Shown piece after piece: positions 1-10,527 of a stretch of DNA of 64,000 bases; the first letter of the stretch is position 1, and each line of letters begins with the position of its first letter. A program made the translations under genes and the position numbers. Under the pieces are notes generated by a model. It saw only the letters and a list, made by a program, of their open reading frames with translations, was not told the origin of the DNA and did not search any database. Source of the stretch: Lyophyllum atratum (lineage: Eukaryota > Basidiomycota > Agaricomycetes > Agaricales > Lyophyllaceae); assembly GCA_014905825.1 (NCBI GenBank), contig JACGCN010000002.1:1550001-1614000 (forward strand), written 5' to 3'.

Positions 1-145
1 TCTATGACGATCTTGCGGAGGAAACTCCTCTGTGGGTTCAACACGGATCGGGCTGCGAGAATGTTTGAGGATGGGAAATTGAAGGTCATGGAATTTACAC
101 ACTTGAATCCCAACTTGAGTTTGAACTGGTTGAGTAGCCCTTTCT

Positions 146-1040
146 TTAGGTTTCCTTTCTTTTGTTTGATCCTAGCTTGGAGAGGATCAGACACGACAAA
201 ACGGAAGAGAATTATGGAGGACTTACTCCGAACGATGTCCTGAACCTCAGGAAGGTTTGCAGGTGTGCTGGTTACCTAAGGAAAAGCCAAGGTTAACAAC
301 TGATGAAAGCACACTGATCGCCGCGCCACCAGCCCATACGTACCACGATCTCAAGACCATCAACCCTCGCCCCATTGAGGCGAAGTGCAAGCTTGGCAGC
401 TTCCAGATTATGAAACTCAATGCTGGCATACTGTCGGTCACGAGAAGTCAATAAACTCGCAGGGACAGGTACACCAATGGTCACAGCCTGGCCACGGCTA
501 CAACGAATTCCGATGCGGCAGATGCTGCCGCAGGGGGCGAACATAGCTCGCAATCTCTCCTCCGTGATAGACGATTGCAGCTATTACTCATGTTAGCGAT
601 GGATTATCTTGTCATGAATGAGGCACTCACATTGCCCACATATACAAAAGGCAAGGTATGCTGGACCTTGACCTGGGGGCGGCCTTTGTCTGCATTGGTT
701 TTCATCGCGACCTTCTTCTTCGCCTCTTGAACCGCGTGAAGTTTATCCTCTCTTTTATGCTGATGAATAGCACCGCGTTTACGCTGAACAGGGGCATTGA
801 CTTTCGCCCGAACATCAGAGCCTCGCCTGCCTCCTTGAGGAACTTGTGCAGGACCAGCTGCAACCTGTTGACAATTAGTACAGAGGTGATTAGATGATCA
901 TGGTAGCAAACATTAATCTTGTCAGGCGATTGATTCCAGGAAACACGCATCACGGAAGAGGCTTGAGGGAGAAGGGTCGGAAAGGATCTTGAGGAGTCGA
1001 TGGTGCAGCTACGAAGAGCATGCCACTTAAATAGCTGCAT
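146..1040 (-). CDS. RRM-domain RNA-binding protein, possibly mitochondrial
   Basis: Five exons (1040-954, 864-631, 580-344, 275-227, 171-146) join to 211 codons (210 aa). The C-terminal half is one RRM: an RNP2-like strand FVYVGN is split from the rest by intron 2, an RNP1-like strand reads QYASIEF, and the fold runs to GLEIVV. Between residues 30 and 100 lies a basic linker rich in K, R and Q. The first 28 residues from the ATG at 1040 are rich in R, S, L and K with only one acid, which resembles a mitochondrial presequence. It is head to head with FMC1. The family beyond RRM is not recognised. The last 26-nt exon is a guess: without that splice the frame stays open towards the window edge. 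A start further upstream cannot be excluded. Confidence 0.6.
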
Positions 1041-1263
1041 AATGGCGGTCAAAGCGTTCAAGAAGAGCACCTCTTTGGCCACATGCTGGCCCGCACGACA
1101 ATTATGGGTAGATCTTCTCGGTAGTCATGGCCTGCCGACCGTGAATCAAGATGAGCGAACAATGGCTTGGTGGAGGTCTGGTCGAAGGTGTTGGCCCTCC
1201 TGCACGTGACGATAACAAACCGCAATTTGAATTTCTCGAACTTCGGCACTGCCAACAACTTCG
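1041..1263. promoter_or_regulatory. Shared divergent promoter region of the RRM gene and FMC1
   Basis: The two proposed start codons are 223 bp apart on opposite strands, with no other exon seen between them. No TATA box is obvious. One intergenic stretch therefore must drive both genes. Confidence 0.5.
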
Positions 1264-1708
1264 ATGAGCTCCCAAGTCGCAATGTCGGAATTGGCTCATG
1301 CGTATCGTGGCATTCTCCGCGAATTGAGGAAGTCGGTGAGTGCTGGATAGGTAAACTTTCTGCACTGCTACTCATTCATAAACCAGGCTGTTGCGCCACG
1401 AAAAGCCAATCAAACTATAGTGACCAACTATCGTTCTATAGCGGCCCAGTACCAAAAATCTGGAGATCTGCGTATCCTTCAGGACATGAAAAATGCTCTG
1501 TTGTTCCTACGATCACAGCGGGAGCACAAGGTCTGTTCACAATTCATGCGCTGTGACCGACGTCTGATAATAAACGTCATAAATCCGTCAGCTCTTAATT
1601 GAGAGATATAACCCCTTGTTTGACCTCACGGCCAAGGAGCGGATAACAGCGACAGCACGAAGAGTTGGCCTTAATATGCCCATCCTTCCCAATCCAGAGT
1701 CAGGCTAA
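1264..1708 (+). CDS. FMC1: FMC1-like LYR protein, ATP synthase assembly factor
   Basis: Three exons (1264-1335, 1387-1530, 1592-1708) give 111 codons, about 110 aa, a normal size for the family. The N-terminus has the LYR-type helix YRGILRELR; the C-terminal exon encodes LLIERYNPLFDLT followed by TARRVGL, the typical FMC1 ending. In yeast Fmc1 is a mitochondrial matrix protein that helps Atp12 assemble the F1 sector of ATP synthase; that role is inferred by homology. The second in-frame ATG at 1282 is an alternative start. The donor of intron 2 (GTCTGT) is weak, but the join restores the conserved motif and the frame. Confidence 0.85.
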
Positions 1709-2364
1709 AGGGAACTAGGATTCCCCGTGCTGAGTATCCACAATACATATTTATTCACTCTAATATCTCGCTATGCTTCTCTTGTTTCCACAGATTTCCT
1801 ACCTTTACAGCTCAACTATACTATTTGACGTGTGGCTTGATCATGTCCTGCGTCGGGAAGTCCATTGTCCATCGTTATCATCTACCCGCCTTCTACCTAA
1901 GACTGAGGTAATGAAGCTCAGCTCGACCGCTCGGCCCTAGAACAAGAGAACATTGCACATTGGGCCATGCCTTGCTGGCCCATCTCGATTATCAATGACT
2001 TCATTGAACGTCAAATATCCAGATTGGGTTTATGTCTACGTTTTCTACATTTGATGCGTTCCGCCAACCGCTGGCGCAACGCGTTAACCTAGAAGTCGAA
2101 TCCTCCGTCCGCGTCATAGCCCGACGACATGCTGATGGTCTTTGAGACTCTACCGTTTTCGGGGCGAGGATTTTTTGAGTGGTGCTTGCAGCTCTACTTT
2201 CGTCATGTGATTGGGACGCGGACGCGTATTGCGCAAATTGGATGGGGAAGGCTGCATGAATGGTGTGTAGATTATGTAGCTAGTTAGCGTCCACGGCTTT
2301 GGGCGGCACTGGTGACCGCACACAATGGTTTCGCGACGCGTATTGTAAACAGAGCACAACAAGG
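1709..2364. other. Gene-free spacer between FMC1 and SUA5
   Basis: It holds the FMC1 3' region and the SUA5 upstream region. ACGCGT (MluI-box) hexamers lie near 2077, 2222 and 2336. No ORF with recognisable coding character was found. Confidence 0.4.
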
Positions 2365-3615
2365 ATGCTGTCCTTGTCAAATTTGTGGAGGATCGTGCAC
2401 CGATCATACTCACAGTTCATGACTCCGGTATCGACACAGGTCCTCAAATGTGACCCTTCCTCCATCCACTTTCATCCCGGCTCAGACCAGCCAGAAATTA
2501 CTTGCCCAGAAACCTTGGCTGCCTTGAAAAACGCGTCACACCACCTCGTCGATCTCGCGGAGCCTGTCGCCTTTCCCACAGAGACGGTCTATGGGCTGGG
2601 TGCTATGGCGCTAAGCACTCCTGCTTCGAACCGGATATTCACCACCAAAGGTCGACCAGCAGACAACCCCTTGATCGTTCACGTCTCGTCGTTCAAGATG
2701 TTGAACACATTGCTTCCGGAGGGTTACGTCTTGTCAAGAGCTTATGAGGCCCTGATAAAGCACTTTTGGCCTGGCGCTTTGACTCTGTTGTTCCCGAGAG
2801 ACGCTGCGATCGTCCCGACGATCATTACAGCGGGCCAGCCGACGGTGGCCATCAGGATGCCCTCACATCCGGTCGCCAGAGCCCTGATCGCTGTGGCCAA
2901 CACTCCATTGGCAGCCCCGAGCGCTAATACGTCCGGAAAGCCCAGCCCAACTCGAGCAGATCATGTCGCCCGAGATCTCAACGGCAAGATCAACATCATC
3001 CTCGACGGCGGCGCTTGCGCAGTTGGGCTAGAAAGCACGGTGGTCGATGGGCTACACGAAGACGGGAAGATTCGCGTCTTGCGCCCAGGAGGGATCACTG
3101 TGGAGGATATCGAACGCGTGTTGAGGGAGGAAATGTATGGATGCAGCCACATCCCGGATGTCCTGGTGCATCGCCGCGATTACATGGACGAAGCAATGGA
3201 ACAGGCCCCAACGACCCCTGGCATGAAATATAGGCATTATTCACCCTCGGTTCCCTTGACTCTCCTAATGACATCGTCTCGCCCACCTGTTGGTGAAGCT
3301 TCCAGCCCAGCCTCGTCGTTTTTGGAATCGCTCAGGGCGGACCGACCACTGAAAGTCGGTGTCTTGGCACCCACAGATTCTGCCTTGTGGGATATATTGC
3401 CCGTAGATGGCTTCCAATGGTCCCGCTATCTGCTGGGGCCGAAAGCAGAACCATCTGTATTTGCCCACCGCCTTTTCGATGGTTTGCTCACACTCGAACA
3501 GCAGGGTGTCGATCTCATGCTCATTGAGGAGATCAAGGAAGACCGAGAAGGCTTAGCTGTGATGAACCGTGTAAAAAAGGCAGCTGGGGATGTTCAATGG
3601 ATCACTTTTAAATAG
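2365..3615 (+). CDS. SUA5: Threonylcarbamoyl-AMP synthase SUA5 (YrdC/Sua5)
   Basis: An intronless gene of 416 aa. It makes threonylcarbamoyl-AMP from threonine, bicarbonate and ATP for the t6A37 modification of ANN-decoding tRNAs. The YrdC domain is clear: PTETVYGLG, the KGRP signature, HFWPGALTL, PLAAPSANTSG and GLESTVVDG. The extra Sua5 C-terminal domain follows, linked by a PGMKYRHYSP segment. The frame is open upstream to 2299 but only from a TTG, so the first ATG at 2365 is chosen. A second ATG lies 18 residues on (MTPVST). The R-containing N-terminal extension between them could give a mitochondrial form, as dual cytosolic/mitochondrial targeting is known in this family. Confidence 0.93.
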   Translation: MLSLSNLWRIVHRSYSQFMTPVSTQVLKCDPSSIHFHPGSDQPEITCPETLAALKNASHHLVDLAEPVAFPTETVYGLGAMALSTPASNRIFTTKGRPADNPLIVHVSSFKMLNTLLPEGYVLSRAYEALIKHFWPGALTLLFPRDAAIVPTIITAGQPTVAIRMPSHPVARALIAVANTPLAAPSANTSGKPSPTRADHVARDLNGKINIILDGGACAVGLESTVVDGLHEDGKIRVLRPGGITVEDIERVLREEMYGCSHIPDVLVHRRDYMDEAMEQAPTTPGMKYRHYSPSVPLTLLMTSSRPPVGEASSPASSFLESLRADRPLKVGVLAPTDSALWDILPVDGFQWSRYLLGPKAEPSVFAHRLFDGLLTLEQQGVDLMLIEEIKEDREGLAVMNRVKKAAGDVQWITFK

Positions 3616-4383
3616 ATTATAGAGCCTCACACATCAAAATGTATCTCGTAAGTCGCTCATGTCCAGATTATGCTGAGGAATTTCTCACCTTTGATGGTAG
3701 CCAGACTTCCTAAACGCACCCTGTCGGACATTATAGAGCTCGGTTGTTTTGCCTCCTCAAGAAGTGGAGAATACTTAGACCTGAACGCATGTGCAAGACC
3801 TCATGCCCGCCTCGTGTTGGCCCTCCTGGATGAGTGGCTCTGCCACGAGGCTCTTTCTCATCGCGCCCGTGTGACTATGTGAAGAAACTCGAAGTTCTCG
3901 GTGGGGTAGGTACAGCGTCTTCAACTATCAGCACAGGTATCAGCTTGGTGCCGTGTACTCCCTCTAACCCTTCGACTACGAACTCCTCATCCTAGTGCGT
4001 AGATCCCATGTCATTCACACGTCCATCCTTTCCCTCATCTCAGGATCAGATTTGTTCGGAAACGTGTTGGCGGAATGTGCCGCAGACGCGAAAGTTGCTA
4101 TGTCTCGATCACGTGAGCATTACCGCGGCGGCGCAGCATCCACCCGTCACGTTGTTCCTCCCTTTCAGACGAGCTAGCGGCCCTAGCCTCGTTCCCGCTT
4201 CACAGGTTCAATCCCTTTCACGAAGATCCTCATGTTGATCGCTGGGTGTAGCAGTTCTAGCTGTTTGTCGCCAACAGCGTCGGGCACCCGTTCGTATATA
4301 AAGCAAAGAAAGATGTTTTTCAAATTTCCATTATCATCTGACGGCTCAGACCTTCATACACTCGACGCTTTGGTGGCCGTAAT
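3616..4383. other. Gene-free spacer and HMG-box gene upstream region
   Basis: About 770 bp without a supported gene. Short open frames at 3670-3882 and 3995-4238 have no recognisable protein features. The right end carries the TATA element of the HMG-box gene. Confidence 0.4.
4295..4302 (+). promoter_or_regulatory. TATA box of the HMG-box gene
   Basis: TATATAAA lies 82-89 bp upstream of the proposed start codon at 4384, a plausible distance for a fungal core promoter with a short 5' UTR. Confidence 0.5.
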
Positions 4384-5903
4384 ATGCAAATGAACCGTAA
4401 GTCTTAGAACATTTGACATAAACAAAGTCTTAACCTACCCTCCAAGGCCCAATGAAGCAAGAGGAATGCGACCCGTCCCCGTATTCCCGACTCTATACAA
4501 TGCCTACATCACCCTGCCCCTCGAAGCTCGAAGACTTCTCTTTCAGAGATTCGCCATTTTCAAAGGCTGCTTCTGGCCCCTTCCCTCCACGCTTCGATTT
4601 TCATTCCTTGTCATACGCAACAGGTAATGGGCAGGATGATTCTGTGCCTACTCCTGTGCTTTACCAGCCAAATATCGACCTATCTACGATGCGCCTGGAC
4701 CAACCTTCCCATTCTTCGACTATTTCTATGTTTACCTCTTCACCCCAAAAATCGCCGAACTCTCATGTTCCCCGCCCTCCAAATGCGTTCATGCTCTACC
4801 GCTCTGACTTTCTCAAGCGAGGGGTCATACCATCTCATGTCGAACGCCGCCAACAAAATCTCAGCCGCATTGCTGGCCAGTGCTGGAATCTCTTACCGCC
4901 GGAAGAGAAAGCGCAATGGCAAGATCGCGCGGCCCAAGTTTTGGCTGAGCACCAAAAGCGTAACCCTGACTATAAATTTACTCCGGCACCACGAGGTTCT
5001 CGTCGTCCCAAGGCCAAGGGTCGCTCAGACGGAGATGTTGATGCAGTCGATGGCGAGGAGAGGATCAGGCAGATTCGGGAAGAGTACACACGCATTGCCG
5101 GGCCTACCGCAAGTCCAGCACGACGCAGGCGCCCAAGAGCTCAAAACCGGAGCCGCGATCTGGACAAGGAACCGTCCCAAGCCAGTCTTCCTCCTGATAA
5201 CGACGGAAACTCGCTCCCCTCCTCTGTTCCTCCGTCGCCATCGCCGTCATTGCCTTCTCCTAGGCCTGAGCCAAGGGTAGAGGCATCTTTACCACCATTT
5301 TTTCCCCAATATTCTTTTCCTCATGCCACTCCTCCACGACGCCCTTCGACTTCTCTCGGGTTCTCTACTGCCAACGCGCTGCAAGAGAATGCATCTCTGC
5401 GGACAGGATACAATGTAGTTCGCCCTTCATCCGCGGCCTCGGAGACTGGCCTGACTAGCTACCTGAAAGGACTAGACATTGTGAGTAACATCCCAGATAT
5501 GGCACTCACGGCTAAACCTGATGTATCATTGCAGACGCCAATAGCTCCTACATTCGGTTACGTTTCCTCATGCCCTTCACCAGCGTCATCGATGCAGGCG
5601 TTCCATGCCAGTCCCGAGCTCGACACTCACTTCACCTTCCCCACCTTGGATTCCTATCCTATGACTTCCTATCCTACGATCGAACATGACCGTGAAAGCT
5701 CGGCTCACAACAGCGACTCTTTCCTGGGATCACTGTACTCCTGCGAGCCCTTCACCTTCAATGACCCGCCCCTGCTCCCTCAGGAGGACTATTCGCTCAT
5801 GGGTGACGCCTACCTCTTTAACAACTTCGATCTCTCCACTTTTCAAGGAAGATGGGATCTTGATATGTCCCTGCCAGATGTTACGAAGTCCTACACTTTG
5901 TAG
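4384..5903 (+). CDS. HMG-box transcription factor (MATA_HMG / Ste11-like type)
   Basis: Three exons (4384-4396, 4447-5480, 5535-5903) give 472 codons, 471 aa. A single sequence-specific HMG box lies at about residues 107-180: it opens with VPRPPNAFMLYRSDF, has the core residues SRIAGQCWNLL and ends with YKFTP. Basic stretches after it (RGSRRPKAKGR, ARRRRPRAQ) are probable nuclear signals. The rest is Ser/Pro-rich and disordered, as in fungal Ste11/prf1-like factors that act in mating and development. Exon 1 encodes only MQMNR-like residues; the main frame also has an ATG at 4452. The 54-nt intron 5481-5534 has no stop and keeps frame, so it is easily misread as coding. The target genes cannot be told from sequence. 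Confidence 0.85.
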
Positions 5904-6115
5904 AGCCCTGCGCAAGCCTCGATGACCTTTTGTAGTATAGTCTTCCACCTGTCTTCCACCTGTATTTCTACGGTGCTCTTCTCTGTGGAACAGATCTGCG
6001 TTTTCCCTCGTATGTATGATGTATCATAGACCTTCAATTTCACGATTTCATGGCCCTTTACTTTCGGTCTCTACACCGACTTGGCTGCGTCAAAGCAAAG
6101 TACACTGGAGCGAAA

Positions 6116-6676
6116 CTAATCAGCCGTGACACGTGTTATCATTCTCTCCAGCTTCTCATCCACCAACAAAATGGCCGCCTTGAGCTCAGCATTATGGAAG
6201 CCATCAACGAGCGAGGATGGCAGCTGATAGAACACGGTTGTGCCAGAGCGATCGGCGCTCTCGACGACCATTAAACGCGGAGGAATGCCGTATCCACTGC
6301 GAATGTCATATCGCATGAAAGTCTCGGCCGTCAGCGGGTTGCCTATCACGTAGACCACTGCGGATGAGCTGTCGGCTTCCTGATAGATGTTCATCCACTT
6401 ATGGTGGTTCATCTCCATAAAGTACCTACGAAGCTGTGAGTGAAAATCCCTACTTACATAAAGTGAGAGCACATACAGGAAGTCATTGCTGCCCGTGATA
6501 CCAGTGATCAGCTCTACGAGCTCGGTTTTGCTCGTGACCGCTCTGAAGTTTGATAGAAACTGGAGCGAGCCCGCCTTGTTCACTTCAGCATCAAGCCTTG
6601 CGATGACCTCTTTATAAGGCAGGGTTGTCTCGAAAGTGACAAGTTGCGCTGTGAAGGGGGTGATTGTTTTCTTCAT
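6116..6676 (-). CDS. DUF302-family protein
   Basis: Two exons (6676-6478, 6426-6116) give 169 aa. The family is a small alpha/beta fold of unknown function found in many bacteria and expanded in basidiomycetes. Visible family features are the beta strand QLVTFETTLPY, the segment DFLYFMEMNHHKW created by splicing, a VVYVIGNPLTAETF strand and a C-terminal helix. The 51-nt intron (6427-6477) is stop-free, so the unspliced frame also looks coding, but splicing restores the family motif. The start is taken at MKKTITPF (6676); an in-frame ATG at 6709 would add 11 residues. No signal peptide or membrane segment is seen. The gene is divergent from DBP8. Confidence 0.75.
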   Translation of the reverse strand: MKKTITPFTAQLVTFETTLPYKEVIARLDAEVNKAGSLQFLSNFRAVTSKTELVELITGITGSNDFLYVLSLYVSRDFHSQLRRYFMEMNHHKWMNIYQEADSSSAVVYVIGNPLTAETFMRYDIRSGYGIPPRLMVVESADRSGTTVFYQLPSSLVDGFHNAELKAAILLVDEKLERMITRVTAD

Positions 6677-7083
6677 GGTGAAAGGAGTGCGTAAGACCAC
6701 CCTCGACAACGGAAGGAGTTATGATATTGGGATCTAGGCTGATACTTGAACTAGCGCCATATCAGTGGGATCGCGGACCGCGGTACGTCCGATATCAGGG
6801 CAGACTTTGAAGCAGTCCACCATTCAGTATTTTACAGCATGCTACGAGGATGGGGCTAGTGCATTGCTGGTCATTCGGCAGGACCCAAGCGCCTTCAACT
6901 AGCTTCAACTTGAACTTCAAGCGACTAGGGCCAGGGCCGCGGGGCAAATTCGGATTTCATCGCTATTTGTGCATGCTTGCACCGCAAGCCTATGTCCACT
7001 GTCGCTGACATAACCCACATAGTGACGCCGGCGGCGATCGCAAATTTTCTGAAATTGCAGCGCTTAGTGTGACTGCTATATCT
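6677..7083. promoter_or_regulatory. Divergent promoter region of the DUF302 gene and DBP8
   Basis: 407 bp between the two start codons. It contains imperfect CTTCAACT repeats near 6891-6923 and a CCGCGG-centred inverted repeat near 6776-6793. No clear TATA box was found. Confidence 0.4.
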
Positions 7084-9184
7084 ATGGCTGCTGGGACCAA
7101 GCGTCTATCTTTCGGCGCAGACGACCTTTCTAGAAAGCTAGAAGGACCCCGCAGGAAAAAGGCGCGATTGTCCTTAGCGACGGATCCAGATTCCGACGAT
7201 GTACTGACTGGCAGGGGGTCAAGGAGCGGTACGGATAGTGGGGACGTGGACACAAGCGATGAAGAAGCCAGTAGAGAAGATGAGCAGGAGGGTGAAGAAG
7301 ATGAGGAAGATAGTGAAGATGCAGAGGAGGAGGGAGACGGAGATGACAGCGACGAAACAGAACCACGACCACAGGAGGATTTGGTGGTTCAGGATCGTTT
7401 TGGTTCCCTCTTCGAGAGCAAGAAGCGGCATCCATCCAGACCTTCCTCACCACCTACACAACAAAAAGAAGTGTCCTTTTTCTCCTTAGGTATATCCCCA
7501 CCACTCCAGGCTGCCCTTTCCTCCATGTCGATCTGGAATCCAACTGGAGTACAAGCAGCTTGTATACCCCCACTACTTTCTGGTAATATTCAAGCCGCTT
7601 TGTTCAAGAAACTTACACTTACATATATCAAAATTCACAGGCAGGGACTGTATCGGTAACGCGAAGACGGGCTCAGGCAAAACCATCGCTTTTGCACTCC
7701 CGATTCTCCAGAAACTCTCGGTCGATCCCTATGGGATTTTCGCACTGGTGCTAACGCCGACGAGGCTCGTGAGGCTTTTTCTGCACTTAAATGAATATTT
7801 GCTAACAGTGCCTTGTATACAGGGAGTTGGCATTCCAAATATCTGAACAATTCGCGGTCCTAGGGCCGTCGCTCAACATCCGTACCGCAGTGGTGGTCGG
7901 AGGCATGGATATGATGGCTCAGGCGCTTGAACTCAGGAATCGGCCACATGTCGTCATTGCCACACCCGGCAGAATCGTGGACCACCTGCGAAGTAGTCCT
8001 GGTGAATGGGACCTTTCAAGGGTCAAATTCTTGGTATGTCTGGGAACTTTGCATTTAGGGATGTGACCACCGTGTTCATGACACCGGCAGGTTCTAGATG
8101 AGGCTGATCGCCTTCTGACGGAGACGTTTGCCTCAGAATTGGGCTACTTGTTTGGGGCCCTTCCTCAGGATCGGCAGACATGCCTGTTTACAGCAACGCT
8201 GACACCCTCGATCGAGGCATTAGCGAGCGCGCAACCGCGACCGGGCAAGCAGAAGCCATTTGTCCATAGAATGACCGAAAAGTATGGGCGACGCCGCATT
8301 TCATATAGTCTACTAACGTTGACAATTTGGCAGCATCGAAACGGTGTCCACCCTCCAACAATATTATCTCCTCGTTCCATCACACGTTCGGGAGACTTAC
8401 CTCTATCATCTACTTTGCAACCCACCCGACTCCATCATACACTTGCGCCGCGCTCCCCCAGAGCCCGTGAAAGGGTCGCGGAAACCGAAACCAAAAGGTC
8501 GACAAAAGGAGAAGAGACGCTCTGCCAACGACGAAGACGAAGAACCCGAGCAACCGCCGCCTACCATCATTTTCTGCACAAAACCTCGTACAGCCGCGTA
8601 TCTGACGAACTTCTTGAAGTCGTTATCAATACGAAGCACGGCGTTGCATTCTCGCTTGACGCAACGGGAACGGCTCTCTTCTCTGTCGCTCTTCCGAGCT
8701 TCTGTTGTTCCGGTGCTGATATCAACGGATGTAGGAGCGCGAGGACTTGATATCGAGGAAGTAGCCATGGTCATCAACTGGGACATGCCCAATGAGCCCG
8801 AGGAGTACACGCATCGGGTAGGTAGAACGGCGCGTGCAGGGCGAGGAGGCGTGGCGGTCAGCTTCGTGACGGAACGTGACGAGGAAAGAGTACTGAAGAT
8901 TGAAGAACGCATCAGTAAGTGTGCTTGGCGTTCTGATAATACCTAACTAATGGAATGCTAGGCACGAAGCTAGCTGAGATGACTCTTCCAGAGGGTAAAG
9001 TGCTGGAGAAGCTGAACAAGGTGTCGACGGCCAAACGGCTCGCGAAAATGGTGGGTTGCAACTATTCTTGCACGGACTACTGCTGACGGTATCGCTGCAG
9101 GAACTTCACGACTCTGACTTTGGAAAGCGGGAGGAAATCCACAACATCAAACAAGCGAAGCGCGATCATGATCGGGGGCAGTAG
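7084..9184 (+). CDS. DBP8: ATP-dependent RNA helicase DBP8 (DEAD box)
   Basis: Seven exons (7084-7582, 7641-7764, 7823-8033, 8091-8281, 8334-8914, 8962-9050, 9101-9184) give 592 aa. It is the Dbp8/DDX49 helicase of 40S ribosome biogenesis in the nucleolus. An acidic D/E-rich N-terminal tail precedes the Q motif ([10 protein letters not shown]), motif I AKTGSGKT, motif [11 protein letters not shown], motif III in the form FTATL rather than [13 protein letters not shown] and [12 protein letters not shown] basic insert ([13 protein letters not shown]) separates the two RecA domains. The frame is open upstream only to a GTG, so the ATG at 7084 is used. Intron 2 is odd: restoring the motif PTRELA requires a GC donor (see findings). 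Confidence 0.9.
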
Positions 9185-9262
9185 CTATGTCCGGAATTAG
9201 GGAGAATGTTGTAGAACAGGGAAATTAGGACCAATTTCAAAAAGGGGCAGTGACTGTGGCGA

Positions 9263-9282
9263 TGACGTCAGAGCTTATATAA
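9263..9282 (+). promoter_or_regulatory. CRE element followed by TATA box (BTB gene promoter)
   Basis: A perfect TGACGTCA palindrome (9263-9270) sits 5 bp upstream of TATATAA (9276-9282), and the ATG at 9360 is 78 bp further. TGACGTCA is the binding site of CREB/ATF-type bZIP factors. The arrangement suggests a compact regulated promoter. Confidence 0.6.
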
Positions 9283-9359
9283 GATGGCAAGGGATCGTGC
9301 CAGGGCGAGACCCCAGTCTTGTTTCTTTTGCTAGGCAGTCAGTCACACAGACCTTGACC

Positions 9360-10527
9360 ATGGACCATGCTGATTGGGATAACGTCCTCCAATACGTCGC
9401 CGACCCCCTCGACCTCAACATATCCTTCCCCGACAAACGACCCGACCTCAACCAGTGTACCAACCTCAATGGCCAGGTCCCGACCCCTCCAGTACGCGTT
9501 GTCTCTCGTTCTATTCATCCATTTGCTCACCCCAGACAAGTCATCGCACGATGGATCACCATTACACGACGATCCCTCTGAAGCGAACACCCTAGTCTCT
9601 GTTTCGACCACTTTTTACCCTGGTGCACAACACCAATCCCTTGGCCCAGACGTTATCTTGCTTTCTTCAGACAGTGTCTTCTTCTACGTTCATTCTCATT
9701 TACTTGTTGGCGCCTCCGAAAATGGCTTTCACTCTTTGCTCCCCCCACCTCCGTCTTCGAAAGACCAGGACCCTATCGTCGACGCACCAGAGACCTCGAC
9801 GGTGCTTAATATCATCCTGCACACCATATACGACATGTCGTGCGCCCACTATTCACCCTCCTTTTCTCACCTTTGCACCGCCGTCAGACGATTGCCGTTC
9901 TACGGAATACATCCAAAATCACGTGTCATGCCAGGCACGCCTCTCTACTCCCTCCTGCTATCGCAGGCTCCGCTTTACCCCCTCGAAGTCTACACCCTAT
10001 CCGCCTCTTTCAATCTCTATGAACTTGCAGTGTCGACCTCATCACATCTCCTTTCCTTCCCTCTCTCTACGTTGACGGACGAAATGGCAGAAGCCATTGG
10101 TCCTGTCTACCTAAAACGGTTGTTCTTCCTCCATTTTGGTCGATCCGATGCATTGAAGCGTGTTCTGCTATCACCTCCTCATCCACATGCGCCAACACAT
10201 TGGTGTGACTTTTCAGACCAAAAGAAATTGACCAGGGCCTGGGCGCTCGCCTCGGCCTATCTCGCTTGGGATGCAAGACCAGGTCTGTTTCTTCCGTGTC
10301 GCAGTATATATGTTCCTGACACACCGTGCCTAGATCTCTCGACAAGCACAATGGAGTCAGCTCTGCGGCCTTTGGAAGAGCATCTTGGATGCGACGACTG
10401 CAAGCAAGCGCTCAGAGATCGCATAAAGAACCTCGTTGTCCAGTGGTCCATCGTTAAGGTACGCTGATTTCGTTTGGGTTTGATGTCTACACTTGACACT
10501 CTCACCAATATCCAGCGGACGATCTGA
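9360..10527 (+). CDS. BTB/POZ-domain protein of basidiomycete type
   Basis: Three exons (9360-9491, 9541-10458, 10516-10527) give 353 aa. The segment FYPGAQHQSLGPDVILLSSD and the following VHSHLL is the start of a BTB/POZ domain, in the layout of the large basidiomycete family of single-BTB proteins (BTB near the N-terminus, then an all-helical region). Partners and function are unknown; BTB domains mediate protein-protein contacts. The ATG at 9360 has a strong context. Intron 1 (49 nt, GTACGC to ACAAG) is inferred because it joins the N-terminal frame to the BTB frame. The alternative is a start at 9367 in the unspliced frame, which gives a low-complexity Ser/Thr/Pro N-terminus. Confidence 0.65.

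Noticed and set aside
4204..4213. GGTTCAATCC, resembling a tRNA T-loop
   Set aside because: The flanking bases do not pair as a T-stem and no acceptor or anticodon arm could be laid out around it.
8139..8750. 203-codon open frame inside DBP8
   Set aside because: It is a wrong-frame continuation through an intron of the helicase; the correct spliced frame carries all helicase motifs.
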